DNA of 64,000 nt from Corynebacterium breve (GCF_030252165.1 NZ_CP126969.1:1984001-2048000); one strand, 5' to 3'. Counted from the stretch's first letter, positions 21,501-30,738 are shown. Notes: a model not told the origin generated them from the letters alone. Made by a program: numbers and translations.

Positions 21501-22390
21501 CAGGTGAGGCGGTCGTCGGCAAGCGATCTTTCGTGGGCAACTCGGGCATCACGGCACCTGGTCGCAAGCTGGCGAAAAACTCGCTGGTTGCGGTGCTCTC
21601 TTCGACGCCGAAGAAGGCGAAGGCCGGCTCAAACTGGTGGGGCAGCCCGCCGGAGCGAATGCGCCGCGTCGAGGTTGACGCTGACGGTGGCGAGGCTCGT
21701 ACCTACTCCCCTTCTACCGGGCTCAAAATCGCCCGAGGCTTGATCGAGACGCTGCGTCTTTTGGCACCGATGACATTTACGATGATTACCGGCGGCATCC
21801 TCGCGGCCATGCATTACCTGCTGGTCAGTGTCGGTGTGTGGGCCCCGTTCGCTGCTGGTGGTCTGATCCTGATGGCAGCGGGCTTTGTCGCGATGGCCGT
21901 GACCGTGGTGGTCAAGTGGGTCTGCGTGGGCAAGCATCGTCCTGGCGATCACGCACTGTTTACGTGGTTCGTGTGGCTCAACGAGCTGCAGGATAGCTTT
22001 GTCGAGGCCGTCGCGGCACCTTATTTCCTCAACGCAACGCTTGGCTCGGGCGAGCTGAACATGGCGCTGCGTGCTCTTGGTGTGAAGATTGGCCGGGGCG
22101 CGTGGATCGATTCGTACTGGTTCCCGGAAACCGACCTGTGTTACGTGGGCAAGGGCGCAAGTGTTGGCCCAGGTACCGTAGTGCAAACGCACCTGTTCCA
22201 GGATCGCGTGATGAGTCTGGACACCGTCACCATCGAAGAGGGCGCAACCTTGGCATCGCACTCGGTGGCGCTGCCGGCATCGTCGATCGGCCAGGGTGCA
22301 ACTGTTTGGCCAGGCTCGTTGATGATGCGAGGCGACCAGGTCCCAGCCAACACCGTGTGGCAGGGTAACCCGATTGAGCCGCGGATGTAG
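18542..22390 (+). CDS. NRPS-like adenylation protein with membrane/hexapeptide C-terminus (Pls/PosA family)
   Basis: A 1282-residue membrane enzyme. Residues 1-500 form an amino-acid adenylation domain (IIFTSGSTGTPKG at 143-155, YGPTEATV, YRSGDHVRL, a GGRRIELGEV block and SGKVDKKSLP). A carrier domain follows, with its phosphopantetheine serine in LGGSSLAA near residue 525. The C-terminal 650 residues alternate membrane helices with three left-handed beta-helix (hexapeptide) segments, the 'NRPS terminal domain' seen in epsilon-poly-lysine synthetase-type proteins. There is no condensation or thioesterase domain. The TTG start has a GGAGGAGGG site and lies 2 bases after the MarR stop. Substrate and product cannot be told from the sequence. 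Confidence 0.88.
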   Translation: MQQFLAANRAPAPRTLIDVLEDTAATYPEAAAIDDGDVITYSELIEDIHAWADELHRNGIRRGDRIGIRMTSGTRELYTAILATLYAGAAYVPVDADDPDERAELVFSEAGINGLFEDGGFRMLTPERDGDTSKPSLDDDAWIIFTSGSTGTPKGVAVSHRSAAAFVDAEARIFCADYPLGPEDRVLAGLSVAFDASCEEMWLAWRSGACLVPAPRSLVRSGQDLGPWLIRRDITVVSTVPTLAGLWPAEALDHVRLLIVGGEACSAELVDRLATPDREMWNTYGPTEATVVACATQLFPGQEVGIGLPLDGWDLVVVDKQEQPVAIGEVGELIIGGVGLARYLDPAKDAEKYAAWGDWPRAYRSGDHVRLEEDGLYFVGRVDDQVKIGGRRIELGEVDANVAALPNVYNSAVAVQKTGAGDSVLVGYVSLDDPAAGFDHQAAHDTLAEHMPAALVPRICVMDELPVTTSGKVDKKSLPWPLPGVGVEAEGLTPTESWLADIWVDVLGVAVSDKDADFFELGGSSLAAATLVARIREEVPTVAVRDLYDHPRLEKLAETVDRIAADSGISLGDDTTAEPRLVKPVPLAVRLCQSLIQLPVMTLQAASIVSWWLIISNILFMLGLEWAVHTDWVLATVLVVIFGTPLGRLPLGALGARLLTTGIKPGEYPRGGSVHLRLWAAERWADASGSRAISGSTWVISYARMLGAKVGRGVDLHTLPPVTGLLTIGDYAAVEPEVDLSGYWIDGDILRVGSIRIDREARIGARSTLLPGTHVGEDAHVEAGSTVTGNKTVKKGARWSGSPAKKVGRSKHRFPVEHPPRRSIWVLIYGLTSAFLGALPLFAAACAIATVVWLIELTGGSPYLGAVVFGALGGLVLFAVTLVAIWLGVRIMSIGVKPGVTPVRSLQGWKIWTITRLMDDARTRLFPLYAGALTPTWLRSLGAKIGKDAEVSTAVMVPKLAEVREGAFLADDTMIGGYELGGGWMMTGEAVVGKRSFVGNSGITAPGRKLAKNSLVAVLSSTPKKAKAGSNWWGSPPERMRRVEVDADGGEARTYSPSTGLKIARGLIETLRLLAPMTFTMITGGILAAMHYLLVSVGVWAPFAAGGLILMAAGFVAMAVTVVVKWVCVGKHRPGDHALFTWFVWLNELQDSFVEAVAAPYFLNATLGSGELNMALRALGVKIGRGAWIDSYWFPETDLCYVGKGASVGPGTVVQTHLFQDRVMSLDTVTIEEGATLASHSVALPASSIGQGATVWPGSLMMRGDQVPANTVWQGNPIEPRM

Positions 22391-22391
22391 C

Positions 22392-22967
22392 TCACATTCG
22401 CTGTGCGATTTCGCTTAACGCCTCGCGGACAATTTTCGCAAACTCCGGGCACTGTGCATCGTGCAGTGCCCTTTCGAGGCCATTGTGTTTTGGTCTCAGG
22501 GACCAGTATTCAAACTGTCCTCGAACGGTAGGCAGTAGGCAACTAGGATTTGATTGAATTACTAATTGGAAGAAATCGTCGGGATGATAAATCTCATACG
22601 GTTCATTATCCGGATCAGCTGTGAAATCGACGGACTTGTTAAAGGTCAGCAAAATATCGGCTTGGCCCTCAATTGCCGCAGCGTGAACGTGGTAATCGCC
22701 TTCATCTGTACCGGAAAACGGAAGGTCATCGGGAAGATCAGAGACTTTCTCTCCGAGACAGGCTTTGATCTTACCCACGCGGTCGCGGATCATCTTCCCT
22801 CGCGCGCGCGGATTTCGTTTCCGCAATACACGTACCGTTTCAGCGTAGATATCATTGCTCGCATAGAGCGAAAACATCCCCTCATTGTCGATCTGAAGAT
22901 GAAATAACCAGTCAAGGCGCACTCGGCTGGCCAGTACGTTCGAGTCAACAATCACCCTTTGAGTCAC
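22392..22967 (-). CDS. PIN-domain ribonuclease toxin
   Basis: About 191 residues from a GTG at 22967. The PIN acidic residues are visible: VDSN near the N-terminus, the glutamate in YAETVRVLRKRNP, and D...D in TDEGDYHVHAAAIEGQADILLTFN. PIN toxins cleave tRNA or mRNA. The frame stays open to 23039, but those codons come from the palindrome that follows the antitoxin gene. A second GTG 12 bases downstream is also possible. It lies downstream of its HTH partner on the same strand. The C-terminal 60 residues after the PIN core are not recognised. Confidence 0.75.
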   Translation of the reverse strand: MTQRVIVDSNVLASRVRLDWLFHLQIDNEGMFSLYASNDIYAETVRVLRKRNPRARGKMIRDRVGKIKACLGEKVSDLPDDLPFSGTDEGDYHVHAAAIEGQADILLTFNKSVDFTADPDNEPYEIYHPDDFFQLVIQSNPSCLLPTVRGQFEYWSLRPKHNGLERALHDAQCPEFAKIVREALSEIAQRM

Positions 22968-22997
22968 ATCCGAATAGTACTTGAATATACAAAATAA

Positions 22998-23029
22998 AGT
23001 GGCCGTTCCCCGATCGGGGAACGGCCACT
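22998..23029. terminator. Perfect 32-bp palindrome between antitoxin and toxin genes
   Basis: AGTGGCCGTTCCCC-GATC-GGGGAACGGCCACT is perfectly self-complementary. On the minus strand it follows the antitoxin stop by 12 bases and is followed by a T-rich run (TTATTTTG), the layout of an intrinsic terminator, yet the toxin start is only 31 bases further on. Confidence 0.75.
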
Positions 23030-23041
23030 CTGGTTTCACTC

Positions 23042-23482
23042 TTAGTCGTCGAACAGATCCTCATGCTCAGCGTTGAATTCACGCAATTCTGCAACGGCGC
23101 GACGACGTTCGTTAGCCCTTTGCTTCTTTAGCTCAAGCACATCGTCTCGGTTGAACCGCGTATGGGTTTTCACCTTGTGCGATTCGATGCGCCCCTCTTT
23201 GGCCCATTTCATCAGCGTGGGCCTAGAGACGCCAAGAAAGTCCGCAGCAGTTGTACTGGTGAGTTCCTCGGGCATGCGAGAGATCGTGATCTCGCCCTTT
23301 TGCGCTATGGATTCCAGAGTCTTCAGGAGCATTTCCTGTACTTCTTCCGGAACAGCCACCTCTTGTCCTTCAATGTTCTTGATGGACAATGTGGCAGATT
23401 GGGGGATTTGTGTTTCTCGCGCTTTTTCCACGGTGCGCTCGTTGATCACGAGCCCGTTAGCCGTGAGCGTTGCAGCACTCAT
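23042..23482 (-). CDS. HTH (excisionase/MerR-like) antitoxin
   Basis: A 146-residue DNA-binding protein. The excisionase-type helix-turn-helix is at about residues 88-133 (LTSTTAADFLGVSRPTLMKW then THTRFNRDDVLELK). The ATG at 23482 has a GGGAGG ribosome binding site; a GTG/ATG further out (23521) is disfavoured. The gene is followed by a PIN nuclease gene, the arrangement of an HTH/PIN toxin-antitoxin module, where this protein would neutralise the toxin and repress the operon. Confidence 0.75.
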   Translation of the reverse strand: MSAATLTANGLVINERTVEKARETQIPQSATLSIKNIEGQEVAVPEEVQEMLLKTLESIAQKGEITISRMPEELTSTTAADFLGVSRPTLMKWAKEGRIESHKVKTHTRFNRDDVLELKKQRANERRRAVAELREFNAEHEDLFDD

Positions 23483-23560
23483 TGAGTACCTCCCTGGGTT
23501 TATTAGCTTCGCCCCCACCATAACCCAGTTTCACTTATATCTGCAACCCCGCGCGCAAGA

Positions 23561-24751
23561 CTAGTACAACGATGGGCGAATATGCTCCCAAGCAGGCGCT
23601 AGCTCTTCCTCAAAGTTGCGCCAGTCATGCACTCCGTCGCCCTTGTAGTTCACTACGTGGTGGTCCATGCCTTCAGCCCGCATCGCACGATCCAGCTCAC
23701 GAGTACAGGTGTATACGCCGTTCTCCAATGCTGCGCCGATAATTAGGCTGTCATTGGAACGATCCTCTTCGGAAGGAAGCTCATCAATGCCACCATCAGC
23801 AGCAGACAGGTAGACAGCCATGTCGCGCAGACCCTCTGGGTGCGCGGACACATCATGGCGATCCCATTCTTCGGAGCCAACCGGGCCCCACATGTTTTCT
23901 ACCGTGCCACCGCGAGTCTCGGTAACTAGGCGAACAATCTGTTCGCCAACGCGGGAACTAGTGGAGTAGCAACCAGAGAAACCGAAAGTCGCGTCGAACA
24001 ACTCTGGGTGAGAGTTTGCTAGGTGGACCGCGCCGGAAGCGCCCATCGACAGACCACCGATAGCGCGGTGACCGTTGAAGAATGTGTCTGGTTCCGCTTC
24101 GACTAGCGGCAGTAGCTCTTCGACAATAAAGGTCTCCCACTTGTGGCGGCCCAGTACCGGATCATCCTCAATCCAGTCGGAATACCAGGTGCCGTTGGCA
24201 TCTACTGGGAATACCAAGGTTGCGTGTTCATCGCCAAAGACTTCTTCAATTTCTTCCTTGCCCGGACCGTAGAGCCAACCAGAGTTGATCGGCGCACTAA
24301 CACCATCAAGCAAAACGACGATCGGCGCATCGGCTCCACCCGGAAGTCGTACATCGACGGTGATGTCTCGACCCATCGACGGAGACGACACGGTCCAGCG
24401 CTCGAGGCGTCGTTCCGCGTTCGCAGCAACGTTGCCTGTTGGAGAAACTTCGCGGTTCAGAAGCTTGGCCTCGGTGATGGTCTCATCGATTGGATATGGG
24501 AAGTTGTCGTCGAGTTCGAGCGCCATCTCCGGAATATCAAAGTCGCTGGAGCCGACTAGCCCCAGGGAGCTGAGCAGACCATCGAGTGCAATTGCCGACG
24601 ATCCCGGTGCCTGACTAGAAGCAGCGACCGATGAACGGAACGCATCGCTTAAGCCATCGCTACTGCCAAGTGGTCGTTCTTGTGCAATTCCGGGCGCAGC
24701 GAGAGTCGTAGTGACCGCGCATGCAAGAAATGTCGAGTAAATTTTACGCAT
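23561..24751 (-). CDS. Secreted mycolyltransferase (antigen 85-like)
   Basis: A 396-residue alpha/beta-hydrolase of the corynebacterial Cmt family, moving mycolic acids onto trehalose or arabinogalactan outside the membrane. An N-terminal signal peptide (cleaved after about residue 23, APGIAQ) precedes the domain. The nucleophile serine is in GLSMGASGAVHL, the substrate-lining WYSDWIEDDPVLGRHKWETF block is present, and the catalytic histidine is in GVHDWRNFEEELAPAW. The ATG follows no close gene; the upstream 55 bases are AT-rich. It has the long N-terminal spacer (about 24-110) typical of some Cmt paralogues. Confidence 0.88.
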   Translation of the reverse strand: MRKIYSTFLACAVTTTLAAPGIAQERPLGSSDGLSDAFRSSVAASSQAPGSSAIALDGLLSSLGLVGSSDFDIPEMALELDDNFPYPIDETITEAKLLNREVSPTGNVAANAERRLERWTVSSPSMGRDITVDVRLPGGADAPIVVLLDGVSAPINSGWLYGPGKEEIEEVFGDEHATLVFPVDANGTWYSDWIEDDPVLGRHKWETFIVEELLPLVEAEPDTFFNGHRAIGGLSMGASGAVHLANSHPELFDATFGFSGCYSTSSRVGEQIVRLVTETRGGTVENMWGPVGSEEWDRHDVSAHPEGLRDMAVYLSAADGGIDELPSEEDRSNDSLIIGAALENGVYTCTRELDRAMRAEGMDHHVVNYKGDGVHDWRNFEEELAPAWEHIRPSLY

Positions 24752-24806
24752 TTACACATGATATGAAATGTTTACCCCTCAACAAAATCAATCAAACTGC
24801 ATACTT

Positions 24807-25556
24807 TTATTCGCCTAAGAACTTTGGAGGCCGTTTCTCTTCACGCGCGCGACGGACTTCTTGGAAATCCTCGGAATTCCAGGCAGCTAGCCGGGCCTTA
24901 TCGCATTCAGCTTCGGTGAATGGCTCCCCCGCCACGTGCGCGAAGTCCATCTTGAGCTGCTTCACGGTAAGCGGCGCCTTCTGTGTCAGGAGCCCAGCTA
25001 GGGCGAGCGCTTCTTCTACTCCCCCGGTTTGCAGGGCAAAGCCACATGCGAGGGCGCCCGCTGCATCAAGCTCTTGGCCCAGCATGAGCATGGCGCGGGC
25101 ACGAGCCCCACCGACGAGGAGTTCGAGGTTGCGCACGGTGGATTGGTCGACGCCGATGGCCATGTCGGTCACCGGGGTGCGAAAACTCGCGGTTTCGCCA
25201 ACAACACGGAAATCGCAAGCCATCGCGAGCATGGCGCCTGCACCGATAGCGGGGCCATTGACCGCGGCAATCACGGGAACGGACAGGGTGCGGATCGTAC
25301 CCATGAGCCGTTCCAGCGCTGGATAGAGTTCACCGGCGAAGTCACGCTCTTTCAGATCAGCCCCTGCGCTGAAGATTGGTCCGTCGCCGGTGAGCACGAT
25401 CGCTCGGACGGGTGTTGATTGGAGGCGCAGGAATTCGTCGATAAGCTCCTCGGAGAGGTCGACGTTGAGGGCGTTGCGTTTGCTGTTGCGGTTGAGTGTA
25501 AGCAAACAAGCCAGGCCTTCGTGGAAGGACTGGCTTGTCACGAGGTTAGAAGGCAC
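24807..25556 (-). CDS. Enoyl-CoA hydratase/isomerase family protein
   Basis: A crotonase-fold protein of 249 residues from a GTG at 25556 that overlaps the ppk2 stop (TAGTG). Oxyanion-hole motifs are visible: SAGADLKERD and NGPAIGAGAMLAMACDFRV. The two-glutamate pattern of true hydratases is not clear: the second catalytic region reads DMAIGVDQSTVRNLELLVG. It may act in fatty-acid or aromatic degradation, or be a non-catalytic homologue. Coupling to ppk2 is by overlap only. Confidence 0.82.
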   Translation of the reverse strand: MPSNLVTSQSFHEGLACLLTLNRNSKRNALNVDLSEELIDEFLRLQSTPVRAIVLTGDGPIFSAGADLKERDFAGELYPALERLMGTIRTLSVPVIAAVNGPAIGAGAMLAMACDFRVVGETASFRTPVTDMAIGVDQSTVRNLELLVGGARARAMLMLGQELDAAGALACGFALQTGGVEEALALAGLLTQKAPLTVKQLKMDFAHVAGEPFTEAECDKARLAAWNSEDFQEVRRAREEKRPPKFLGE

Positions 25557-26455
25557 TAGTCGCCAATCTGGTCGCGACCACGCTTGACGATCAATGGATC
25601 TGGCGTGCCGACGATTTCGTGGTCCTTGTTGGTGTATTCGAACTTGCTCAAGATGTAGCGCATTGCATTGAGACGTGCACGCTTCTTGTCGTTCGACTTG
25701 ATGGTGACCCAAGGGGACTCGTCGGTATCGGTGTAGCGGAACTGCTCTTCCTTGGCGCGGGTGTAGTCGTCCCACTTATCCAGGGAAGCAAGGTCCATTG
25801 GCGAAAGCTTCCATTGACGCACTGGGTCAACCTGGCGAATGGCGAAGCGGGTGCGCTGTTCCTTGCGGGTAACGGAGAACCAGAACTTGGTCAAGGAGAT
25901 ACCGGAACCAAGGATCATGTTCTCAAGCATGGGGACTTCGCGGAGGAACTCTGCGTGCTGCGCCTCGGTACAAAAGCCCATAACGCGTTCAACGCCGGAG
26001 CGGTTGTACCAGGAGCGGTCAAAGAAGACGATCTCGCCGGCCGCCGGGAAGTGCTCGATGTAGCGCTGGAAGTACCACGAAGTGGACTCACGGGGCGATG
26101 GCTTTTCCAATGCGACGGTGCGCGCACCACGTGGGTTGAGGTGTTCGTTGAAGCGCTTGATGGTGCCGCCCTTGCCGGCTGCGTCGCGACCTTCAAAGAT
26201 AATAATGTGGCGCTGGCCAGTCTCTTTGGTCCAGTTCTGCCATTTCAGAAGCTCAATCTGGAGCTGTCGCTTCTCGTGCTCGTAATCCTTGCGAGTCATA
26301 CGCTCGTCGTAAGGGTAGTTTTCGCGCCAGGTTTGGATTGGGGTGCCGTCAGCGTTGAGCAGGACGGGATCGTCGTCATCGGAGTCATCGACGGTAAAGC
26401 CCTCGGTCTCCGTGAGATCGATCATTGGGAGTTCGTCGTCCTTGAAATCAGCCAT
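25556..26455 (-). CDS. ppk2: Polyphosphate kinase 2
   Basis: Transfers phosphate between polyphosphate and nucleotides. From the ATG at 26455 it is 299 residues. It has Walker A FEGRDAAGKGGTIKR, the Walker B/lid region FFDRSWYNRSGVERVMGF and SVTRKEQRTRF, all standard for single-domain PPK2. The order ppk2, small porin ORFs, groEL matches the corynebacterial por locus. In-frame starts upstream (26467, 26518) are possible but lack family support. Confidence 0.93.
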   Translation of the reverse strand: MADFKDDELPMIDLTETEGFTVDDSDDDDPVLLNADGTPIQTWRENYPYDERMTRKDYEHEKRQLQIELLKWQNWTKETGQRHIIIFEGRDAAGKGGTIKRFNEHLNPRGARTVALEKPSPRESTSWYFQRYIEHFPAAGEIVFFDRSWYNRSGVERVMGFCTEAQHAEFLREVPMLENMILGSGISLTKFWFSVTRKEQRTRFAIRQVDPVRQWKLSPMDLASLDKWDDYTRAKEEQFRYTDTDESPWVTIKSNDKKRARLNAMRYILSKFEYTNKDHEIVGTPDPLIVKRGRDQIGD

Positions 26456-26533
26456 GGCAACGATCATACCGGCAGTAACGGTTTGTTGCGGGGTGAAAAG
26501 TGCTGGATTTAGGTGCAATTACCTAGGCAAAGC

Positions 26534-26563
26534 AAAAACCCCACCGCAATGGGTGGGGTTTTT
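26534..26563. terminator. Intrinsic terminator between the porin ORFs and ppk2
   Basis: AAAAACCCCACC-GCAAT-GGGTGGGGTTTTT is a 12-bp stem with A and T runs on both sides, so it works on both strands. It lies 41 bases after the small porA-like ORF and should keep its abundant transcript out of ppk2. Confidence 0.88.
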
Positions 26564-26603
26564 GAAGTTACTGCTTAGTTAGCAGTAAAAGCCTTGGTTG
26601 ATC

Positions 26604-26726
26604 TTATGCGATCAGGCCGAGCAGGTCGGAAAGGCCTTCAGCGATCTGGAAGAGGCCAGCGCCTTCGAAGTAGTCGAAGATCGCAAGGAAAGAGAACATA
26701 CCGGTGAGTGCGGTGATGGAAGACAT
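26604..26726 (-). CDS. porA: PorA-like small outer-membrane porin subunit
   Basis: A 40-residue ORF from ATG 26726, preceded by an AAGGAG site. It is an amphipathic helix without a signal peptide: MSSITALTGMF, then FDYFEGAGLFQ and SDLLGLIA. It is read as PorA by location (between ppk2 and groEL, after the PorH-like ORF) and by being a tiny acidic amphipathic peptide, as in other corynebacteria where PorA and PorH form a channel in the mycolate membrane. Sequence identity among such peptides is too low for certainty. Confidence 0.65.
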   Translation of the reverse strand: MSSITALTGMFSFLAIFDYFEGAGLFQIAEGLSDLLGLIA

Positions 26727-26777
26727 ATTTACTCCTTTAGGAAAGTATGGTGTGAAAGAGGGTTAAGTGCAGTCAGC

Positions 26778-26948
26778 TTATGCTACGGAGCTGAGGAACA
26801 GGCCAACGCTGTCGACGAAGTAGAAGGTGTTCTTCAGAACGTTGACAAGGCCGCCTGCCGCGGAGAGTGCGAGGCCGCCGGTGATGACGTCATTCCAGCC
26901 CTCCCAGGTGGTAACGAAGTTGTCGAGGTGAGTGATGATCTGGTCCAT
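26778..26948 (-). CDS. porH: PorH-like small outer-membrane porin subunit
   Basis: A 56-residue peptide from ATG 26948 with a GGAGAT site close upstream. It is amphipathic, lacks a signal peptide, begins MDQIITHLDNFVTT and contains two glycine-rich turns. It precedes the 40-residue PorA-like ORF by 51 bases in the same orientation, matching the porH-porA order at this locus in other corynebacteria. PorH/PorA are known to be O-mycoloylated; serines and threonines are present, but no site can be assigned. Confidence 0.62.
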   Translation of the reverse strand: MDQIITHLDNFVTTWEGWNDVITGGLALSAAGGLVNVLKNTFYFVDSVGLFLSSVA

Positions 26949-27879
26949 GAGGATCTCCAATCGAATTTTCCGGGTGGTTCACCCGGAAGTGATTTACAGT
27001 TGCAGACACCCTCAGTGGGCGTCACACCTAGTATCTTGACACAGAATCCAAGCATTGCAAGTCCTGCGCGCACAGTTTTTTCACATCGACTTTCACGCCA
27101 CTCGGCAGCTGAATTTTTCTAAGTACACCCGTTAATAAAATCACAGAAAGGTAACAAGCTGCACTTTTGGCAATGATTCCCCCATTGCGCAATACTTTTT
27201 ACCCCCGCCCCTGTAACGCGTTATTGCTGGGTGACGATTTGGAGAAAATTGCGGAATTGACGCATTCTCAGCGTTAAAATAATTGAAATCAGGTTCGACA
27301 ATTACCCACTTCCGGGTGTGGCCGATCGATGGGGGCCAGTACATTCCCCTTCACTTGACCCCTCACCCTTCCCATGGATACCTTTCATTCACGCTCGCCA
27401 CAGCACTTTTATGCGATATAAAAGCCGTCGAATGAATCCCCTTAAACCCCCTTGCAGGCGTAAGGCAATTTCATTGCGGTATGTCAACACAACTTTCACG
27501 CGCTCGAGGTCGGCTCGATTTTCATTACCTTATGGGAAGTGAAAATAACGGCAGCGACACGTCCGGCGGGTTATAGATTCCCGCAGCCCGACACTCGAGG
27601 GGAAATTGTTGACAGGGACTCATAGTTTCCCGGCCTAATCCCCCGCGTCAAAATGCCACACACGGAAACCGTATTCCCGTTAACTACCTGCGGAAACATA
27701 TTAGCTTTACGCCTCACAAGGCCTTCACAGAATACAGTTACCTAAGAGGAAGCTAAGCGTCAGCTTATTTTTCGTTACGTTTTGGATACTCCTGAGTAAC
27801 GGTTTCAATGCGATCTCCTCGATACCAACCGTTGCAGATCCCCCACGTCGCTTCGACACCTTCACGAAAGGCCACTTCC
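26949..27879. other. 931-bp gene-free, AT-richer region upstream of porHA and the CAP gene
   Basis: I see no credible gene. The left part should hold the porHA promoter (a TACTAG/GATACT box near 27028-27040 on the minus strand) and a perfect 9-bp hairpin (TTCCGGGTG/CACCCGGAA, 26968-26988) 20 bases before the porH start. The right part is the leader of the CAP-domain gene, with a TTGACA at about 27609-27614. A 67-codon ORF at 27141-27344 (minus) has no ribosome binding site or recognisable content. Length and low GC suggest strong or multiply regulated promoters. Confidence 0.6.
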
Positions 27880-28794
27880 ATGACTTCACGGACGCTTCCC
27901 GCAATCCTGGCTGCTGCAACCCTGTCAATGACCTTGATTGCCTCCCCAGCCGCCCAGGCGCAAGATGCATACGGCACCGCAGAACTGGCAGACCCGGTTC
28001 CATTCACCCTCACAGAAGAAGAATTTGACGCTCTTTACGACGACGTCATCAACGGCGAGACCTTCGAAGAGTCCCTCGCCGACACTCAGTACGATGACGC
28101 ACCAGTCGCCGACGAGACCGAAGACGAAGACGGCAACTTCTTCACCCGTATCCCACAGTTCTTTGGCAGCATCATCGAGCGCGTCCGCATCGCATGTGGC
28201 TTCGAGCCAACCCCTGCCCCCGGCAACCCGGCTCCGAACCCTGGCAATCCTGGTGGAGGCTGCCCTGGCAACCCTGGAAACCCAGGCAATCCAGTTCCCA
28301 ATCCAGGCAACCCTGGCGGAGGCTGCCCTGGTAACCCAGCACCAAACCCAGGCAATCCTGCTCCAAACCCAGGAAACCCAACTCCTGCACCGAATCCGGG
28401 CAACCCAGACAACCCAGTAGAGCCAGCACCCGTAGACGGCTCTATCGAGGCCATGGAGCGCGCTGTCTTTGACCAGATCAACCAGACCCGCCAGCAGGCC
28501 GGCTCAGCGCCATTGAAGTGGGATCAGCGCATCGCTAACGAATCCCGCGCATGGTCCCAGCAGCAGGCTGCTCGCAACACCATGCAGCACGAGACTTCGA
28601 ACTACTACTACAACAACTACGGCGAGATCCTCGCTGCAGGCCCGAACGCCGGCGAGACTGCCGTGCAGCAGTGGATCGAGTCGCAGCCACACTACCTCCC
28701 AATGATCTACACGGGCCACACCATGGGTGGCGTGGGCATTTCCGAGCACCCAACGTGGGGCTACATTGTGACCGCGCGCATGGGAAACCAGTAG
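27880..28794 (+). CDS. Secreted CAP-domain protein with Gly-Asn-Pro repeats
   Basis: A 304-residue exported protein. The signal peptide (residues 1-28, ending SPAAQAQ) is followed by an acidic segment and a 70-residue low-complexity region of repeated PGNP units (about 110-185), including two GGGCPGNP units carrying cysteines. The C-terminal 120 residues form a CAP/SCP domain: VFDQINQTRQQAG, ANESRAWSQQQA, MQHETSNYYYN, GENAGE-like GPNAGETAVQQWIES, HYLPMIYTGHTMGGVG and GYIVTARMG. The ATG at 27880 has a GAAAGG site. Bacterial CAP proteins are often wall-associated; no enzymatic role is established. Confidence 0.83.
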   Translation: MTSRTLPAILAAATLSMTLIASPAAQAQDAYGTAELADPVPFTLTEEEFDALYDDVINGETFEESLADTQYDDAPVADETEDEDGNFFTRIPQFFGSIIERVRIACGFEPTPAPGNPAPNPGNPGGGCPGNPGNPGNPVPNPGNPGGGCPGNPAPNPGNPAPNPGNPTPAPNPGNPDNPVEPAPVDGSIEAMERAVFDQINQTRQQAGSAPLKWDQRIANESRAWSQQQAARNTMQHETSNYYYNNYGEILAAGPNAGETAVQQWIESQPHYLPMIYTGHTMGGVGISEHPTWGYIVTARMGNQ

Positions 28795-28821
28795 AACCGC
28801 AGGCGGAGTCGTCGTAAAGCA

Positions 28822-28862
28822 AAAACCGGTACCCCTCCAAAAATGGAGGTGTACCGGTTTAT
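28822..28862. terminator. Intrinsic terminator of the CAP-domain gene
   Basis: AAACCGGTAC and TGGAGG partners form a long stem (AAACCGGTACCCCTCCA / TGGAGGTGTACCGGTTT) with an A-rich loop, followed by T residues on the plus strand. It lies 28 bases after the stop. Confidence 0.82.
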
Positions 28863-28890
28863 TTTCACGCCTTATATATAAGGCGTGAAA
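28863..28890. terminator. Perfect 28-bp palindrome, probable groEL terminator
   Basis: TTTCACGCCTTATA-TATAAGGCGTGAAA is perfectly self-complementary and ends 10 bases past the groEL stop on the minus strand. With the previous hairpin it makes a back-to-back terminator pair between convergent genes. Confidence 0.7.
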
Positions 28891-28900
28891 GTTGATGCGT

Positions 28901-30658
<1,758 letters not shown>

Positions 30659-30665
30659 TCAGTTT

Positions 30666-30692
30666 TTAGCACTCTGATCGTTCAAGTGCTAA
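30666..30692. promoter_or_regulatory. CIRCE operator 1 (HrcA site)
   Basis: TTAGCACTC, nine bases, AAGTGCTAA: one base from the consensus inverted repeat. It lies 128 bases upstream of the groEL start. Confidence 0.93.
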
Positions 30693-30700
30693 CTCCTTTT

Positions 30701-30727
30701 CTAGCACTCGTTGCAATTGAGTGCAAG
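30701..30727. promoter_or_regulatory. CIRCE operator 2 (HrcA site)
   Basis: CTAGCACTC, nine bases, GAGTGCAAG: a second CIRCE with a few mismatches, 8 bases beyond the first. It ends 11 bases before the M20 peptidase ATG, so HrcA bound here could affect both divergent genes. Confidence 0.85.
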
Positions 30728-30738
30728 AATTGGTTGGT

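Noticed and set aside
26598..27122. 174-codon plus-strand ORF opposite the porin-like ORFs
   Set aside because: Antisense to two small ORFs with proper ribosome binding sites and expected positions; no domain visible.
27141..27344. 67-codon minus-strand ORF in the gene-free region
   Set aside because: No ribosome binding site, no recognisable content and a composition like non-coding sequence.
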